Assembly: GCF_000953825.1 (NCBI RefSeq)
Contig: NZ_BBUL01000082.1
Location: 39,295 to 103,294, forward strand
Direction of reading: 5' to 3'
Source: Cellvibrio sp. OA-2007
GTDB taxonomy: Bacteria; Pseudomonadota; Gammaproteobacteria; Pseudomonadales; Cellvibrionaceae
Length of the DNA: 64,000 nt
Shown here: positions 18,727 to 28,600 of the stretch, one piece after another
Layout of the letters: every line of letters starts with the position of its first letter
How positions within the stretch are numbered: position 1 is the first letter of the stretch
Notes under the pieces: generated by a model
Database searches by the model: none
The model's input: the letters and a program-made list of their open reading frames with translations, nothing else
Told to the model about the DNA's origin: nothing
Position numbers and translations under genes: made by a program

Positions 18727-19337
18727 GAGCCAGTCTCCTGATAGCGATCAATTACCTGCATGAGAGTAAGGCGCGCGCGGTGTACCAGTACCCTCACATT
18801 GGCTGCGCTAACTGAAAGAATGTTGCAAATATCGTCAAAGGATTGCTGTTCAATATCGCGCAATATAAATGCGGCTTTCTGTGCGGATGGCAACAGATCG
18901 AGAGTACGGTTGATGCAGCGTTGTAATTGCTGCTCTTCTAATAATGACTCGGGCGATTCATTGTTCCAACGCGGTACGGATTGTTGCCAATGACCATTTT
19001 TTTTGAAATGGGTACCATCAAGATAGCTACCTGGTGTTTCACCATCTAATTGGTCCAATGAAACCTGGCGTGATTCTTTGCGCAGGCGCGCTTTTGCTTG
19101 GTTGCTTACGATTGTCAGTAGCCAGGTTTTTAGTGAGGAGCGCTGTTCAAAATTGACAATGTTGCGGTATACCGAAACCCATGCTTCCTGCACTACATCG
19201 TCGGCGAAAGTATCACCCGCAATGGCGCGTGCGATGTTCAGCATTAGGGAGTGATACTGGGCAATAAGTCGGCGAAATGCATAATCATCCCCCTTCATTA
19301 ATTGCGCAATTAGCTCGCGCTCATTATCTATCATCAT
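18720..19337 (-). CDS. ECF-type RNA polymerase sigma factor
   Basis: A 205-residue sigma-70 family protein. Region 2 (about residues 20-85) contains FADDVVQEAWVSVYRNI; region 4 (about 145-200) contains LLPSAQKAAFILRDIEQQSF and the helix-turn-helix SVSAANVRVLVHRARLTLMQ. The start chosen is the first of two consecutive ATG codons at 19337; an 18-residue upstream extension is Pro/Gly/Ser-rich and not family-like. It is translationally coupled to the anti-sigma gene. The divergence from any one named ECF subgroup cannot be judged by eye. Likely targets include the adjacent doxX gene, which commonly accompanies such pairs. Confidence 0.9.
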   Translation of the reverse strand: MMIDNERELIAQLMKGDDYAFRRLIAQYHSLMLNIARAIAGDTFADDVVQEAWVSVYRNIVNFEQRSSLKTWLLTIVSNQAKARLRKESRQVSLDQLDGETPGSYLDGTHFKKNGHWQQSVPRWNNESPESLLEEQQLQRCINRTLDLLPSAQKAAFILRDIEQQSFDDICNILSVSAANVRVLVHRARLTLMQVIDRYQETGSC

Positions 19338-19428
19338 GTTACTCGTGTTGGATTTGGGCGAGCCGCACACATTAATTGGCGGTAGTCGCACAAGCTTAGC
19401 ACTCGCAATAATAGCTGTGTACAGTGGA

Positions 19429-20067
19429 TTAATTTTTCTGCGTAGTTTTCTGCTCGAGTTTTTTACGTAGCCAATAATCCAAGCTGTGATATTTTCCGCC
19501 GCCTAATCCAATCAGTGCCAACAGCATAATCAAATAGGTTGCTGCAAACTCAATGCCGTTGTTGAGGATGACAAATTTCCCGCTGCCAGTGAGCCATTCA
19601 TAGTTGCCGTGGGTTTGCAAAATATCCCGCGCGCGCGCGAGCTTGTCAGTTGCTGCTAGCACTTGCTCATTGGCAAAAGGTGCGCTGGCATCGGCAATCG
19701 CCTGCCAGCCGTTGCTCCAATGCACGGCAAAAATAGCGACCAACATGGTAATAATCAGGGGAATACTAATCAGGCGGGTGAATAACCCCAGCACGAGCAA
19801 TACTGCACCGACAAGTTCAGTGGCTGTGGCCAAGAATGCCATAAGCCAAGGGAGGGGGAGGCCTAGCCCCCATTCAGTGTTGCCGAACCACGCAACGGTG
19901 CTATCAAATGCGTTGAGCTTGTTCATACCTGCCATCCAAAAAATCGGCGCTAAGTAAAGGCGTAAAGCGAAGCTGGCAATATTGGAGCTACTGCTTTTGA
20001 GTCTATTACTGAAATTTTGATGCAGACGGCAGAGTGCTGGAGAGTTGAACATAAAAAAGGCATCCAT
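19429..20067 (-). CDS. DoxX family inner-membrane protein
   Basis: A 212-residue membrane protein with about four hydrophobic helices. The DoxX pattern is visible in FALRLYLAPIFWMAGMNKL, AFLATATELVGAVLLVLG and LIITMLVAIFAVHW. DoxX proteins are linked to redox balance or quinone-associated functions and often lie next to ECF sigma/anti-sigma genes, as here (about 90 bases upstream of the sigma gene, same strand). No strong ribosome-binding site is seen for either ATG at the N-terminus (20067 or 20052). Confidence 0.82.
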   Translation of the reverse strand: MDAFFMFNSPALCRLHQNFSNRLKSSSSNIASFALRLYLAPIFWMAGMNKLNAFDSTVAWFGNTEWGLGLPLPWLMAFLATATELVGAVLLVLGLFTRLISIPLIITMLVAIFAVHWSNGWQAIADASAPFANEQVLAATDKLARARDILQTHGNYEWLTGSGKFVILNNGIEFAATYLIMLLALIGLGGGKYHSLDYWLRKKLEQKTTQKN

Positions 20068-20154
20068 AGCGATTAATAGCCTATAGATGCCTCAGTGTTC
20101 AATTTGTTACAAGGTTAAGTATCGCTGAAATCGATCGATTTCAGCGGAAATGAG

Positions 20155-20895
20155 TTACTGGTTTTTCTTCTTTTTGATCTCAGCAGCTTCCTTTTTCATG
20201 GCCGCATCAAAGTCCAGTTGTTCCTGATCTATAACGGGAGTGACAGGTAGGGCTTGTTGCACACTTTCTGTTGCTTGCTGTTTGGCTTTTTGAGTGGTGT
20301 TGGTGATGCTGCTATCAATTTTTTCATTGACCTTATCTGCTACCGCACCTACAGGGTTCTCGACAATTTTTTGTACATTCATTAGCGCTTTTTGTTTTTC
20401 ATTCAATGCGCTTTTTGCAGCTTTGGCTTGGTCGTAAGCACTTTGCAATTCTTTTGGTAGAACAGGGGTGATAGCCTGTTTTGCGCCTTCGACTTGTTCC
20501 GAAATAATTTCTGGTGTGCCATCTTTAATCAACATGACGGCCATTTGGTTGGTATCGGCATTCCATACCATGGCTGCTTTGTCGGTAATTTCCTGCACTT
20601 GCGGTGGCGCGTAACGGGAGGCTACATAAAACAATGCACCTTCCTGTTGGATCGCTTGCGCGGTACGCAATAGTTTCATGGTGGGTTCGTACTTATCACC
20701 CAGTAATGAGGTCATCCGGTCTTTTACCATAGGTGTTTCAAAGAGGTCCACCTCATTGGGGTCGAATCCCACTAGGGGTTTAAGAAAAGACCACATTAGT
20801 TTGCTCTGTAGTTGGTTGCCAATCAGTAGCGACGAAACACAAGCAGACAGAAAAATACAAATAAACGCGATAGAGATAAATTTGGTTGTACGCAT
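20155..20895 (-). CDS. Putative lipoprotein of unknown function
   Basis: A 246-residue protein with a lipoprotein signal: Arg/Lys near the start, a hydrophobic stretch and lipobox LSAC with the acylated Cys at 19. The C-terminal half (about 150-246) is helical and Lys/Ala/Gln-rich (KAAKSALNEKQKALMNVQ, ending EAAEIKKKKNQ), suggesting a coiled coil. No enzymatic motif is recognised. It is separated by 87 bases from doxX on the same strand, so both may be transcribed together. Confidence 0.65.
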   Translation of the reverse strand: MRTTKFISIAFICIFLSACVSSLLIGNQLQSKLMWSFLKPLVGFDPNEVDLFETPMVKDRMTSLLGDKYEPTMKLLRTAQAIQQEGALFYVASRYAPPQVQEITDKAAMVWNADTNQMAVMLIKDGTPEIISEQVEGAKQAITPVLPKELQSAYDQAKAAKSALNEKQKALMNVQKIVENPVGAVADKVNEKIDSSITNTTQKAKQQATESVQQALPVTPVIDQEQLDFDAAMKKEAAEIKKKKNQ

Positions 20896-21140
20896 GAATA
20901 ATCCGATAAATTAGAGGGCTGGTTTATGCAGATCGGCAGTGTACGCAATGTGTTTCATGCCGTACATAAGGTGAGCACGATTAGATTAAAATTGATGTTT
21001 CATGGTGACTCATGAGGTAAAAAACCCTTTTTATGGAGGCTATTTGGCGAATATGATTGAATGGTGAGGTTGCGAATATTTGGCAATCAATAAAAATAGA
21101 GAATACGACCCTTTTACTTTGGACCCGCAAGGAAAACGCT

Positions 21141-21890
21141 GTGAAAATTTTAGTGGCAATTAAACGTGTTGTGGACCCTGGTGTCCGCGTGCGCCCTTTG
21201 GCTGACGGTAGTGGTATGGACATCGCCAGCGCCAAAATGGCGATGAATCCCTTTTGTGAAATCGCTGTTGAAGAGGCCATTCGCTTAAAAGAGCAAGGGC
21301 TGGCCAGCGAGGTAGTGGTAGTTAGTATTGGGCAGCAGACCGTGCAAGATCAATTGCGTAGCGCGCTCGCCCTGGGGGCAGATCGCGCCCTGCACATTAC
21401 AACCGAATCTATTCTTGAGCCTTTAGCTATTGCCAAAGTGCTGCATGCACTAGTGCAAAAGGAGCAGCCTCAACTGGTGCTGTTAGGTAAACAATCTATT
21501 GATGGTGACCACAATCAAACCGGGCAGATGTTGGCTGGGCTCTGCGGTTATCCTCAGGGCACCTTTGTCTCGCACATTGAGTGCAAAGGTGATGAGGTTT
21601 GGGTAACCCGCGAGCTGGATGGTGGTTTGCAAACCCTTGCGCTCAAGCTCCCGGCAGTTGTCACCACAGATTTACGTCTGAATCAGCCGCGCTACCCAAC
21701 TATGCCCAATATTATGAAGGCGCGCCAAAAGCCGCTGGTTGTTATCCCTCTGGCGGAATTGGGCTTGAGTTTACAGCCGCGCCTGCAAACCATCTCCATA
21801 GATGCTCCCAAAGCACGCCAGCAGGGCATTAAGGTCAACAGCGTTGCTGAATTGGTAGATAAACTGCGGCAGGAGGCCAAAGTGCTATGA
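21141..21890 (+). CDS. etfB: Electron transfer flavoprotein beta subunit
   Basis: A 249-residue subunit of the soluble ETF heterodimer, which passes electrons from acyl-CoA and related dehydrogenases to ETF:quinone oxidoreductase. Family motifs: VAIKRVVDPGVRVRP at the N-terminus, ALALGADRALHI and LLGKQSIDGDHNQTGQML (AMP-binding region). The GTG at 21141 is preferred because AAGGA lies 7 bases upstream and the protein then starts with the family KILVAIKRV; an in-frame ATG at 21057 adds an unrelated 28 residues. The stop overlaps the etfA ATG by four bases. Confidence 0.95.
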   Translation: MKILVAIKRVVDPGVRVRPLADGSGMDIASAKMAMNPFCEIAVEEAIRLKEQGLASEVVVVSIGQQTVQDQLRSALALGADRALHITTESILEPLAIAKVLHALVQKEQPQLVLLGKQSIDGDHNQTGQMLAGLCGYPQGTFVSHIECKGDEVWVTRELDGGLQTLALKLPAVVTTDLRLNQPRYPTMPNIMKARQKPLVVIPLAELGLSLQPRLQTISIDAPKARQQGIKVNSVAELVDKLRQEAKVL

Positions 21891-22846
21891 ACACATCAAA
21901 GAAGGTGGGTGCGCTGGTATTGGTTGAGTTGGGTGCTAGTGGCTTCAGTTTAATCAACCTGAAGGTGATGGGCGCTCTGGCGCGTTTGGGCGAATTTACC
22001 TCATTAGAGGTGGATCTACTGGTCGCCGGTAAAGATTGCGCCGCTGCTGCAGCAATGGCTGCGCGTGTACCGGGTATACGCCAAGTATTGCTTGCCGATG
22101 ATGATCGCTGTGAGCATCAACTACCGGAAACACTTGCGCCTTGGCTGGCGCACCTGGCCCAGGATTATGCTTATGTCTGTGTAGGAGCAACAACCTTTGG
22201 CAAGAATCTATTGCCGCGCATAGCGGCGCTGATGGATTTGCAACCTGTTACCGATGTGGTCGCAATTGAATCTGCCAATGAATTCAAACGTCCGGTGTAT
22301 GCAGGTAGTGCCCTAGCGCATCTACGTACAGAGCAGTCGATTAAACTCCTGAGTATTCGCGCGAGCGCCTTTGGTGAAGTGGCACTAGGAGAAAGCAGTG
22401 CGGAAGTGGTTGCTATCACGCCTCCGCCATCACAAACCATTAGCCGTTTTATTAGTCAGCAACAGGTGCAAAGTGAGCGGCCTGAGCTGACCGCGGCGCG
22501 TGTGGTAGTGTCGGGTGGGCGCGGCATGCAGGCGGGCGAGAATTTTCAGTTGCTCTATCAATTGGCTGACAAACTTGGCGCTGCGGTAGGTGCGTCACGT
22601 GCCGCGGTGGATGCGGGTTTTGTCCCCAATGATATGCAGGTAGGGCAAACCGGCAAGGTGGTGGCTCCCGAATTGTATATCGCCGTAGGGCTATCCGGCG
22701 CGGTGCAGCATTTAGCTGGAATGCGCGATTCACGGGTGGTGGTGGCAATCAATAAAGACGCAGATGCGCCTATCTTTCAAGCGGCAGATTATGGTTTGGT
22801 GGCTGATTTGTTTGAGGCTGTGCCCGAGTTGATCGAGTTGCTGTAA
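21887..22846 (+). CDS. etfA: Electron transfer flavoprotein alpha subunit
   Basis: A 319-residue FAD-binding subunit of ETF. The N-terminal domain is variable. The C-terminal FAD domain (about 195-319) carries [58 protein letters not shown] and [17 protein letters not shown]. It overlaps etfB through ATGA, indicating coupled synthesis of the two subunits. A strong terminator follows, so the unit is etfBA. Confidence 0.96.
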   Translation: MNTSKKVGALVLVELGASGFSLINLKVMGALARLGEFTSLEVDLLVAGKDCAAAAAMAARVPGIRQVLLADDDRCEHQLPETLAPWLAHLAQDYAYVCVGATTFGKNLLPRIAALMDLQPVTDVVAIESANEFKRPVYAGSALAHLRTEQSIKLLSIRASAFGEVALGESSAEVVAITPPPSQTISRFISQQQVQSERPELTAARVVVSGGRGMQAGENFQLLYQLADKLGAAVGASRAAVDAGFVPNDMQVGQTGKVVAPELYIAVGLSGAVQHLAGMRDSRVVVAINKDADAPIFQAADYGLVADLFEAVPELIELL

Positions 22847-22881
22847 AAAGATTGTAATCAATCGCTTGATTTCCCCTCCTC

Positions 22882-22909
22882 AAAGCCGCTACTACAGCGG
22901 CTTTTTGTT
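22882..22909 (+). terminator. Rho-independent terminator after etfA
   Basis: AAAGCCGCT at 22882-22890 and AGCGGCTTT at 22896-22904 form a 9-bp stem with a 5-base loop, followed by TTGTTTTTTT. Confidence 0.92.
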
Positions 22910-22970
22910 TTTTTCGCTACAATGCCGCCCCATTCATCCTTCTCATTTTCTGTATTGGGCTTAAACGACC

Positions 22971-23168
22971 ATGGATCTCGAACAATTTGAAACCTGGGCT
23001 ATGTATCTCTGTGGCGGCGGGTTGATTATCTTTATGTTTTTTATCGTATGGGATCTTGCTAAAAAATCCAAAGCGGGCCGGTTTGGTACCTTTATCCTCT
23101 TCGGGGTACTGGGTTTTGCGATTATGGTGTTTGTGATTAAAGAAGTATTTGTGCACATCCTTAGCTAG
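22971..23168 (+). CDS. Small DUF2788-type inner-membrane protein
   Basis: A 65-residue protein with two hydrophobic helices (about 10-30, LCGGGLIIFMFFIVWDLAKK; and 40-62, FILFGVLGFAIMVFVIKEV). Size and sequence fit the DUF2788 family of gammaproteobacterial small membrane proteins. Function is unknown. No clear ribosome-binding site precedes the ATG. The hybrid kinase gene starts 47 bases downstream. Confidence 0.7.
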   Translation: MDLEQFETWAMYLCGGGLIIFMFFIVWDLAKKSKAGRFGTFILFGVLGFAIMVFVIKEVFVHILS

Positions 23169-23215
23169 CCTAAAGGCATAGCCTTGATTCTCATTGTTAT
23201 AACTGTGGGTTAACC

Positions 23216-25411
23216 ATGTTCCATTTTTTTGTCCCCGCCACCAAGGTTCAAAAAGACCGCGCCATCATGCGCGAAACCGACGCTCGTGTTGCCAAATACA
23301 GCCGACGCGGTTTAATTCTTAATTTTATTGTCTTTGTGCTTTGCCTTGCATTCGGCGATTTTCAGGAAAAAGAACACAACTTGGCGATAGTGCTGGTGAC
23401 GGGGTTGCTGCTGGTGACTTTGGTGCGCAGCTATTATTTGTTTCGCTTCGATGCACTTTACGCCCGCGCGCCCACACGTTGGCGCAATCAATACTTTTTT
23501 GCATCCTGCTTGGGGGCAGCGTGGTGGAGTGTGATTTTAGTGACCCTCACCTGGGTGCAGGGCATGCGCGATGAAACGCTGGTGATGTGGCTCTATTCCG
23601 TCGTGTTTTACTCCAGTGTCGCCAATGTGTTTGCGCCGTATCGCCATTTTCTCAGTTTGTATTTAGCGATTGGTCAAATTCCTGCTGCAATTACTGCGAT
23701 GTTTTTAGGCAATGCCGAAGGTGTGTTATACGGCAGTATTATGCTGGTGTTTTATCTTATGCTGAGTCATCAAGGCAAGGTGACATCACTTGCGTACTGG
23801 GAGCGTTTGGAAGCGCACTATGCGTTGCGCGAGCGAGCGCAGGGGTTGGAAAATGAAAAGCGTACATCGCAAGCGCAGATCGAATTAAAGAATGAATTTT
23901 TGGTCAATCTCGGGCAGGAGATTCGCTCATCTATTAGCGATGTAATGAGTACACTTTCATTGATTGATGACAGTCAGCTTTCAGAGCATCATCGCGAATT
24001 GCTGACAACTGCGAATAAGGCAACGGGCAGGCAAATTGATCTGGTCAATAATGTGGTGGACTTCTCCAAGATCACTACCAAGACACTGGTGCTTGACGAT
24101 GTTGAATTTGATTTGCGCCGGGTGTTAGAAAAATTTGTACAAGATTTTACCCTCGATGCTCATCAGCAAGGCATTGAGCTCTATTACAGCTTTGATCCCA
24201 ATATGCCGCTGCGGGTAAAAGGTGATGTTACTCGCTTAAATCAAATTCTTGCCACGTTACTTAATCATACACTCAAAGCGAGCCGCATTGACCATGTCTA
24301 TGTTGAGGCGCGTTTTCATCAGGAGCAAGATGATTTTGGTGAGTTGCAGGTCATCATCAGTGATGGTGAAAAAAATGTCGCCGGTGAAAATGATGCTGAA
24401 GCGCACGAGAGTAATCAAAAAGGAATTGGTCTTGCTATTTGTAAAGGGCTGGCTGCATGTATGGGAGGCAGCATTCATTTGCGGCAAAATAAAAATCGCG
24501 GCAATCGTATTTTTATCAATATCGCGTTACAAGTGGTTTCCCATGAAGAGCGTCGTTTTGGTTCCGAACAAAAGCTGCGTGGAAAACGTGCGTTGTTGGT
24601 GGATTTGCCTGAGCACAATGCCAATGCCTTGGCCGATGAAATGAATGCATGGGGTATGGCGACAACGATTGTGGCGGGGCAGGAGCAGACCATATCAAAG
24701 TTGCGCGAACAAGCTGCCAATGGAACACCGTTTGACTTGGTGTTTATCTTTACCCGGCTGAATAGTATGAACGGCTTGGCGCTGTCCCATGAAATTACCG
24801 CGCACCCTGAAATTGCTGGAGTAAAACAAATTCTCGCGATGGGTATACTGCAGAGTGACAGCCCTGAAATGAAATTACATCTGCGCAATAACCCGCAGGT
24901 TTGTATTATCGAAAAACCGATTATGCGTCGCCGCTTACACGATGCCGCCGTGCAAAAATTATTGAACGTAAATCTTGAAGACGAGCGCAAAACATCCGAA
25001 AAAGAAAACTTGGGCGCGGCCATAGTGCCTAAGGTTCTTTTAGTAGAAGATCATCGGGTAGATCAAATGGTGATTAGCGCCATGTTGAAAAAGCTCGGTT
25101 GCTATGTGCAGGTTGTACAAAATGGATTGGAGGCGGTAGAGATTGTAGAGCGAGAGCGTTTTGATTTGGTGCTAATGGACTATGATATGAAGGAACAGGA
25201 TAGCCTCGTCGCCACCAGTAAAATTCGCGATTACGAGCGTATGACTCACAGCGTGCGTCGCTTGCCAATTGTTGCTGTCACCTCGGCACAAACTGACGCA
25301 GATCATGATCTCTATATGTCAGTAGGTATGGATGATCATATCAGCAAGCCTATTCGCTACGATGATTTGGATGCGCGGTTGCAACGTTGGCTGGAGAAAT
25401 CCCGAATCTGA
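23216..25411 (+). CDS. Hybrid histidine kinase-like protein with degenerate kinase core
   Basis: A 731-residue membrane protein. Residues 33-190 hold six or so hydrophobic helices. The dimerisation helix (about 220-285, NEFLVNLGQEIRSSIS) aligns with HisKA, but the expected phospho-acceptor His is Gln234. In the ATPase-like domain the N-box Asn is replaced (ATLLNHTLKAS) and the DxGxG box is DGEKN, while KGIGLAICKGL remains. The first receiver-like domain (about 460-580) lacks the phospho-acceptor Asp (VFIFTRLNSMNG). The last receiver (about 605-728) is intact: LLVEDH, VLMDYDM, AVTSA and SKPI. It therefore probably cannot autophosphorylate, but can receive phosphate from another kinase. The long open frame without decay argues against a pseudogene. 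Confidence 0.85.
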   Translation: MFHFFVPATKVQKDRAIMRETDARVAKYSRRGLILNFIVFVLCLAFGDFQEKEHNLAIVLVTGLLLVTLVRSYYLFRFDALYARAPTRWRNQYFFASCLGAAWWSVILVTLTWVQGMRDETLVMWLYSVVFYSSVANVFAPYRHFLSLYLAIGQIPAAITAMFLGNAEGVLYGSIMLVFYLMLSHQGKVTSLAYWERLEAHYALRERAQGLENEKRTSQAQIELKNEFLVNLGQEIRSSISDVMSTLSLIDDSQLSEHHRELLTTANKATGRQIDLVNNVVDFSKITTKTLVLDDVEFDLRRVLEKFVQDFTLDAHQQGIELYYSFDPNMPLRVKGDVTRLNQILATLLNHTLKASRIDHVYVEARFHQEQDDFGELQVIISDGEKNVAGENDAEAHESNQKGIGLAICKGLAACMGGSIHLRQNKNRGNRIFINIALQVVSHEERRFGSEQKLRGKRALLVDLPEHNANALADEMNAWGMATTIVAGQEQTISKLREQAANGTPFDLVFIFTRLNSMNGLALSHEITAHPEIAGVKQILAMGILQSDSPEMKLHLRNNPQVCIIEKPIMRRRLHDAAVQKLLNVNLEDERKTSEKENLGAAIVPKVLLVEDHRVDQMVISAMLKKLGCYVQVVQNGLEAVEIVERERFDLVLMDYDMKEQDSLVATSKIRDYERMTHSVRRLPIVAVTSAQTDADHDLYMSVGMDDHISKPIRYDDLDARLQRWLEKSRI

Positions 25412-25464
25412 TTCGCCTAGCGCGAAAAGAAGCGTTTACATTCGTAAACCTGGGAGCACACCTG

Positions 25465-25499
25465 AAATGCCGCTGATACACTCAGCGGCATTTCTGCTT
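25465..25499 (+). terminator. Hairpin, probable terminator after the hybrid kinase gene
   Basis: AAATGCCGCTGA at 25465-25476 and TCAGCGGCATTT at 25482-25493 make a perfect 12-bp stem with a 5-base loop. The following T content is modest (CTGCTTTC), so strength is uncertain. Confidence 0.6.
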
Positions 25500-25615
25500 T
25501 CAGGAAGTAATCATTTTTCCATATTGGGAGAGTGAAGGATTGCGATAAACGGCGATAGCTCATAAAAAACACTACTATTTTTCATAAAAAATAAACAGCG
25601 AATAAAGGTTCGGCA

Positions 25616-28600
25616 ATGAACAAACATCGGTTCAATATTACTCATTGGTGCGTCTACATTGTTGGTTTAACTATTCTCTCTGTCAGTCTTGCAAGCTGTG
25701 GGGAAAATGCAAATTCCAGCGTACAACAATCATCGTTGAAGCAGGCTGCAAGTCCTTCAACTGAGCAGCAGCAAAGTATTAGTGGTGCAACAATTCTGGT
25801 GTTTAGCAAAACAGCAGGATGGCGGCATGATTCTATTCCGGCTGGCATCGCTGCTTTCCAAAAATTAGCGGAAGAACATCAATTCACCGTAGTGGCGAGT
25901 GAAGACGCGAGTCTGTTTACGGACGCTGAGTTAAGCCAGTTTAACGCTATTGTTTTTTTGAATACCACGCTCAATGTGCTCGATGAAAATCAGGAGTTGG
26001 CAATGGAGCGCTATATTCAGGCTGGTGGTGGTTTTGTCGGTATTCATGCTGCAGCAGACACTGAATGGGAAGGCGACTGGTTTTGGTATCGCAATTTAGT
26101 GGGAGCAGTCTTTAAAAACCATCCCAATTCGCCCAGTAATGTGCAACAAGCGACGGTTAACTTTGTCGATCAACACCACGCATCGACTGCATCATTAGCT
26201 GGCTCTATCAGTGTGGCGGATGAGTGGTATAACTATCGCGACATGTATGAGTTTATCAATGTAGTTGCCACAGTGGATGAGTCGACTTATCAGGGGGGGG
26301 AGCATGGTCACAATCACCCCATCTCCTGGTATCACGATTACGATGGTGGCCGCGCCTTTTATACTGGCATGGGGCATACCAGCGAGTCTTTTTCAAATCC
26401 GGACTTGTTGCAGCATTTATTAGGTGGTTTGACCTATGCGGTAGGTTTGAATCATCGCACGGGTTTTAAGCCTCGTTTGGACTACAGTAAATCGCGCCCG
26501 GAGCCAAATCGTTTTGTAAAAAAAACCTTGGTAGAAAATTTGGATGAGCCAGTAAAGCTTGCATTTTTCCCCAATGGCGATGCACTAATTGCATTGCGTC
26601 CAGGAAAGTTTCAGCGCGTTGACTACAAGACGGGCCAGCTAAGTGATGCAGGAACATTGACTGTTGCTTACGATAAGTTTCAGGAGTGGGGTCTGGTTGG
26701 TGTGGCTGTTGACCCGGATTTTGCAACCAATCAAACAATTTATGCAGCATTCACAGTAAAAGATGATGCAGGAAACCCTGGCCAACGTTTGTCACGTTTT
26801 TTATGGCGCAATAATCAAGTTGATGCCTCTACTGAAGAAAAAATTCTGCAATATCCAATTGATAATAATTGCTGTCATACCGGTGGTGATCTGCAGTTTG
26901 GTAGCAATGGGGAATTGTTTTTTTCCACTGGCGATAATACCAATCCTCACGATCAGGATGGTTACGCACCTGTAGATTTTCGTCCGGATATGAAAAAGAA
27001 TGACGGTTTGCGTGCGCCGGGTAACACTCAGGATTTGCGCGGTAAGGTACTGCGTATCATTCCAAAAAAAGACGGTGGTTATGATGTTCCTGCAGGTAAT
27101 TTATTTACAGATCCAGCACAAGGGCGCCCTGAAATTTATGTGATGGGCGCACGTAATCCCTACAGCATTACTTATGACCATAAAACCAGTACCTTGTTTT
27201 ATGGCGATGTCGGTCCTGATGCTAGTAACGATTCAGATGAAAAAGGCTCCCGCGGTTACGATGAAATTAATCGGGTAACTGCTGCCGGCAACTTTGGTTG
27301 GCCGCTAGTAATAGGGCAAAATAAACCCTATAAAAAATATGATTACATCACTCAAAAAACGGGTGAATGGGTAAGTCCACAAGCTCCCGTTAATGATTCA
27401 CCTAATAATACTGGCGCAAAACAATTGCCGCCTGCACAACCTGCTTTTATTGCCTATCCCTATGGTGTTTCAGATGAGTTTCCTGAAATGGGTACTGGCG
27501 GTCGCACAGCCTTAGTTGCCGATGTTTATCATTCTGAAGACTATCCCGAATCTGTTAATCGTTATCCCGCGTATTACGACAACTCACTATTTATTCTTGA
27601 TTTTATGCGCGCCTGGGTAAAGGTTGTGAGCTTTGACGTGCAAGGTCGTATTAAAAAAATAGAACCGTTTGCGCCGCAAATTAGTTATGCGCTGCCGATC
27701 GATTCGCGTTTTGCTCCGGATGGTACTTTGTATGTATTGGAATACGGCATGTCTTGGTTTACCGGAAACCCGGACGCCCGCCTTGCACGGATTGAATATG
27801 TGGGGCCTGGCAATCGCCCGCCAGTAGCAAATATTACACTCGACAAAACCCAGTCTGGTATTCCCGCGCAAATTCGCGCCTCAGCCAAACAATCAATAGA
27901 TTTGGATGGTGATAAAATGACTTATGCATGGAAAGTGCAATGCGCAGAAGTCGCTTGTGTAGAGCAGCGTTTGGGTGATGCAGCTGAGATTAACGTGTCG
28001 TTAGAGAAAGCGGGTGAATACACACTGGAATTAACGGTTAGCGATACGAATGGTGCCAAAACGACCCTCAGTAAAAAACTTGATATAGGCAATGAGCCGC
28101 CGGTCATTGAATTTGCATCCCCGCAAAACCAAAGTTTTTATTGGCCAGATACGCAAGCAGTAGATTACAGCTTCTCAATCAGTGATAAAGAAGATGGTGT
28201 AGTTACATCTATTGCGGATGCTAATCCACTGATTCAATTTTCTTATACTGAGCCAGAAAAAAATGCAGGGCAGGGGCATCAAACCGTAAACTTGGTTGAT
28301 CGAGGAAAAGCGTTGGTCGATGCTAATAATTGCTTGGGTTGTCATAAGTTGGATGAGAAAATGGTCGGCCCTGCGTTCCGCGATGTAGCTAAAAAATATC
28401 AGAAAGATCCTAAAGCCCTTCAATACTTGGTGAATAAATTGGGCAATGGTGGCGCAGGTGTGTGGGGTGAAATGAATATGCCCGCATTCTCCGGATTGAG
28501 TGAGGCTGATCGTAGTGCATTAGCAACATATGTGTTATCACTTGCGGAAAATAACGCCCTAGCAGGTTTACCATTGTCGGGCAAGGTAGAACTAAAATCG

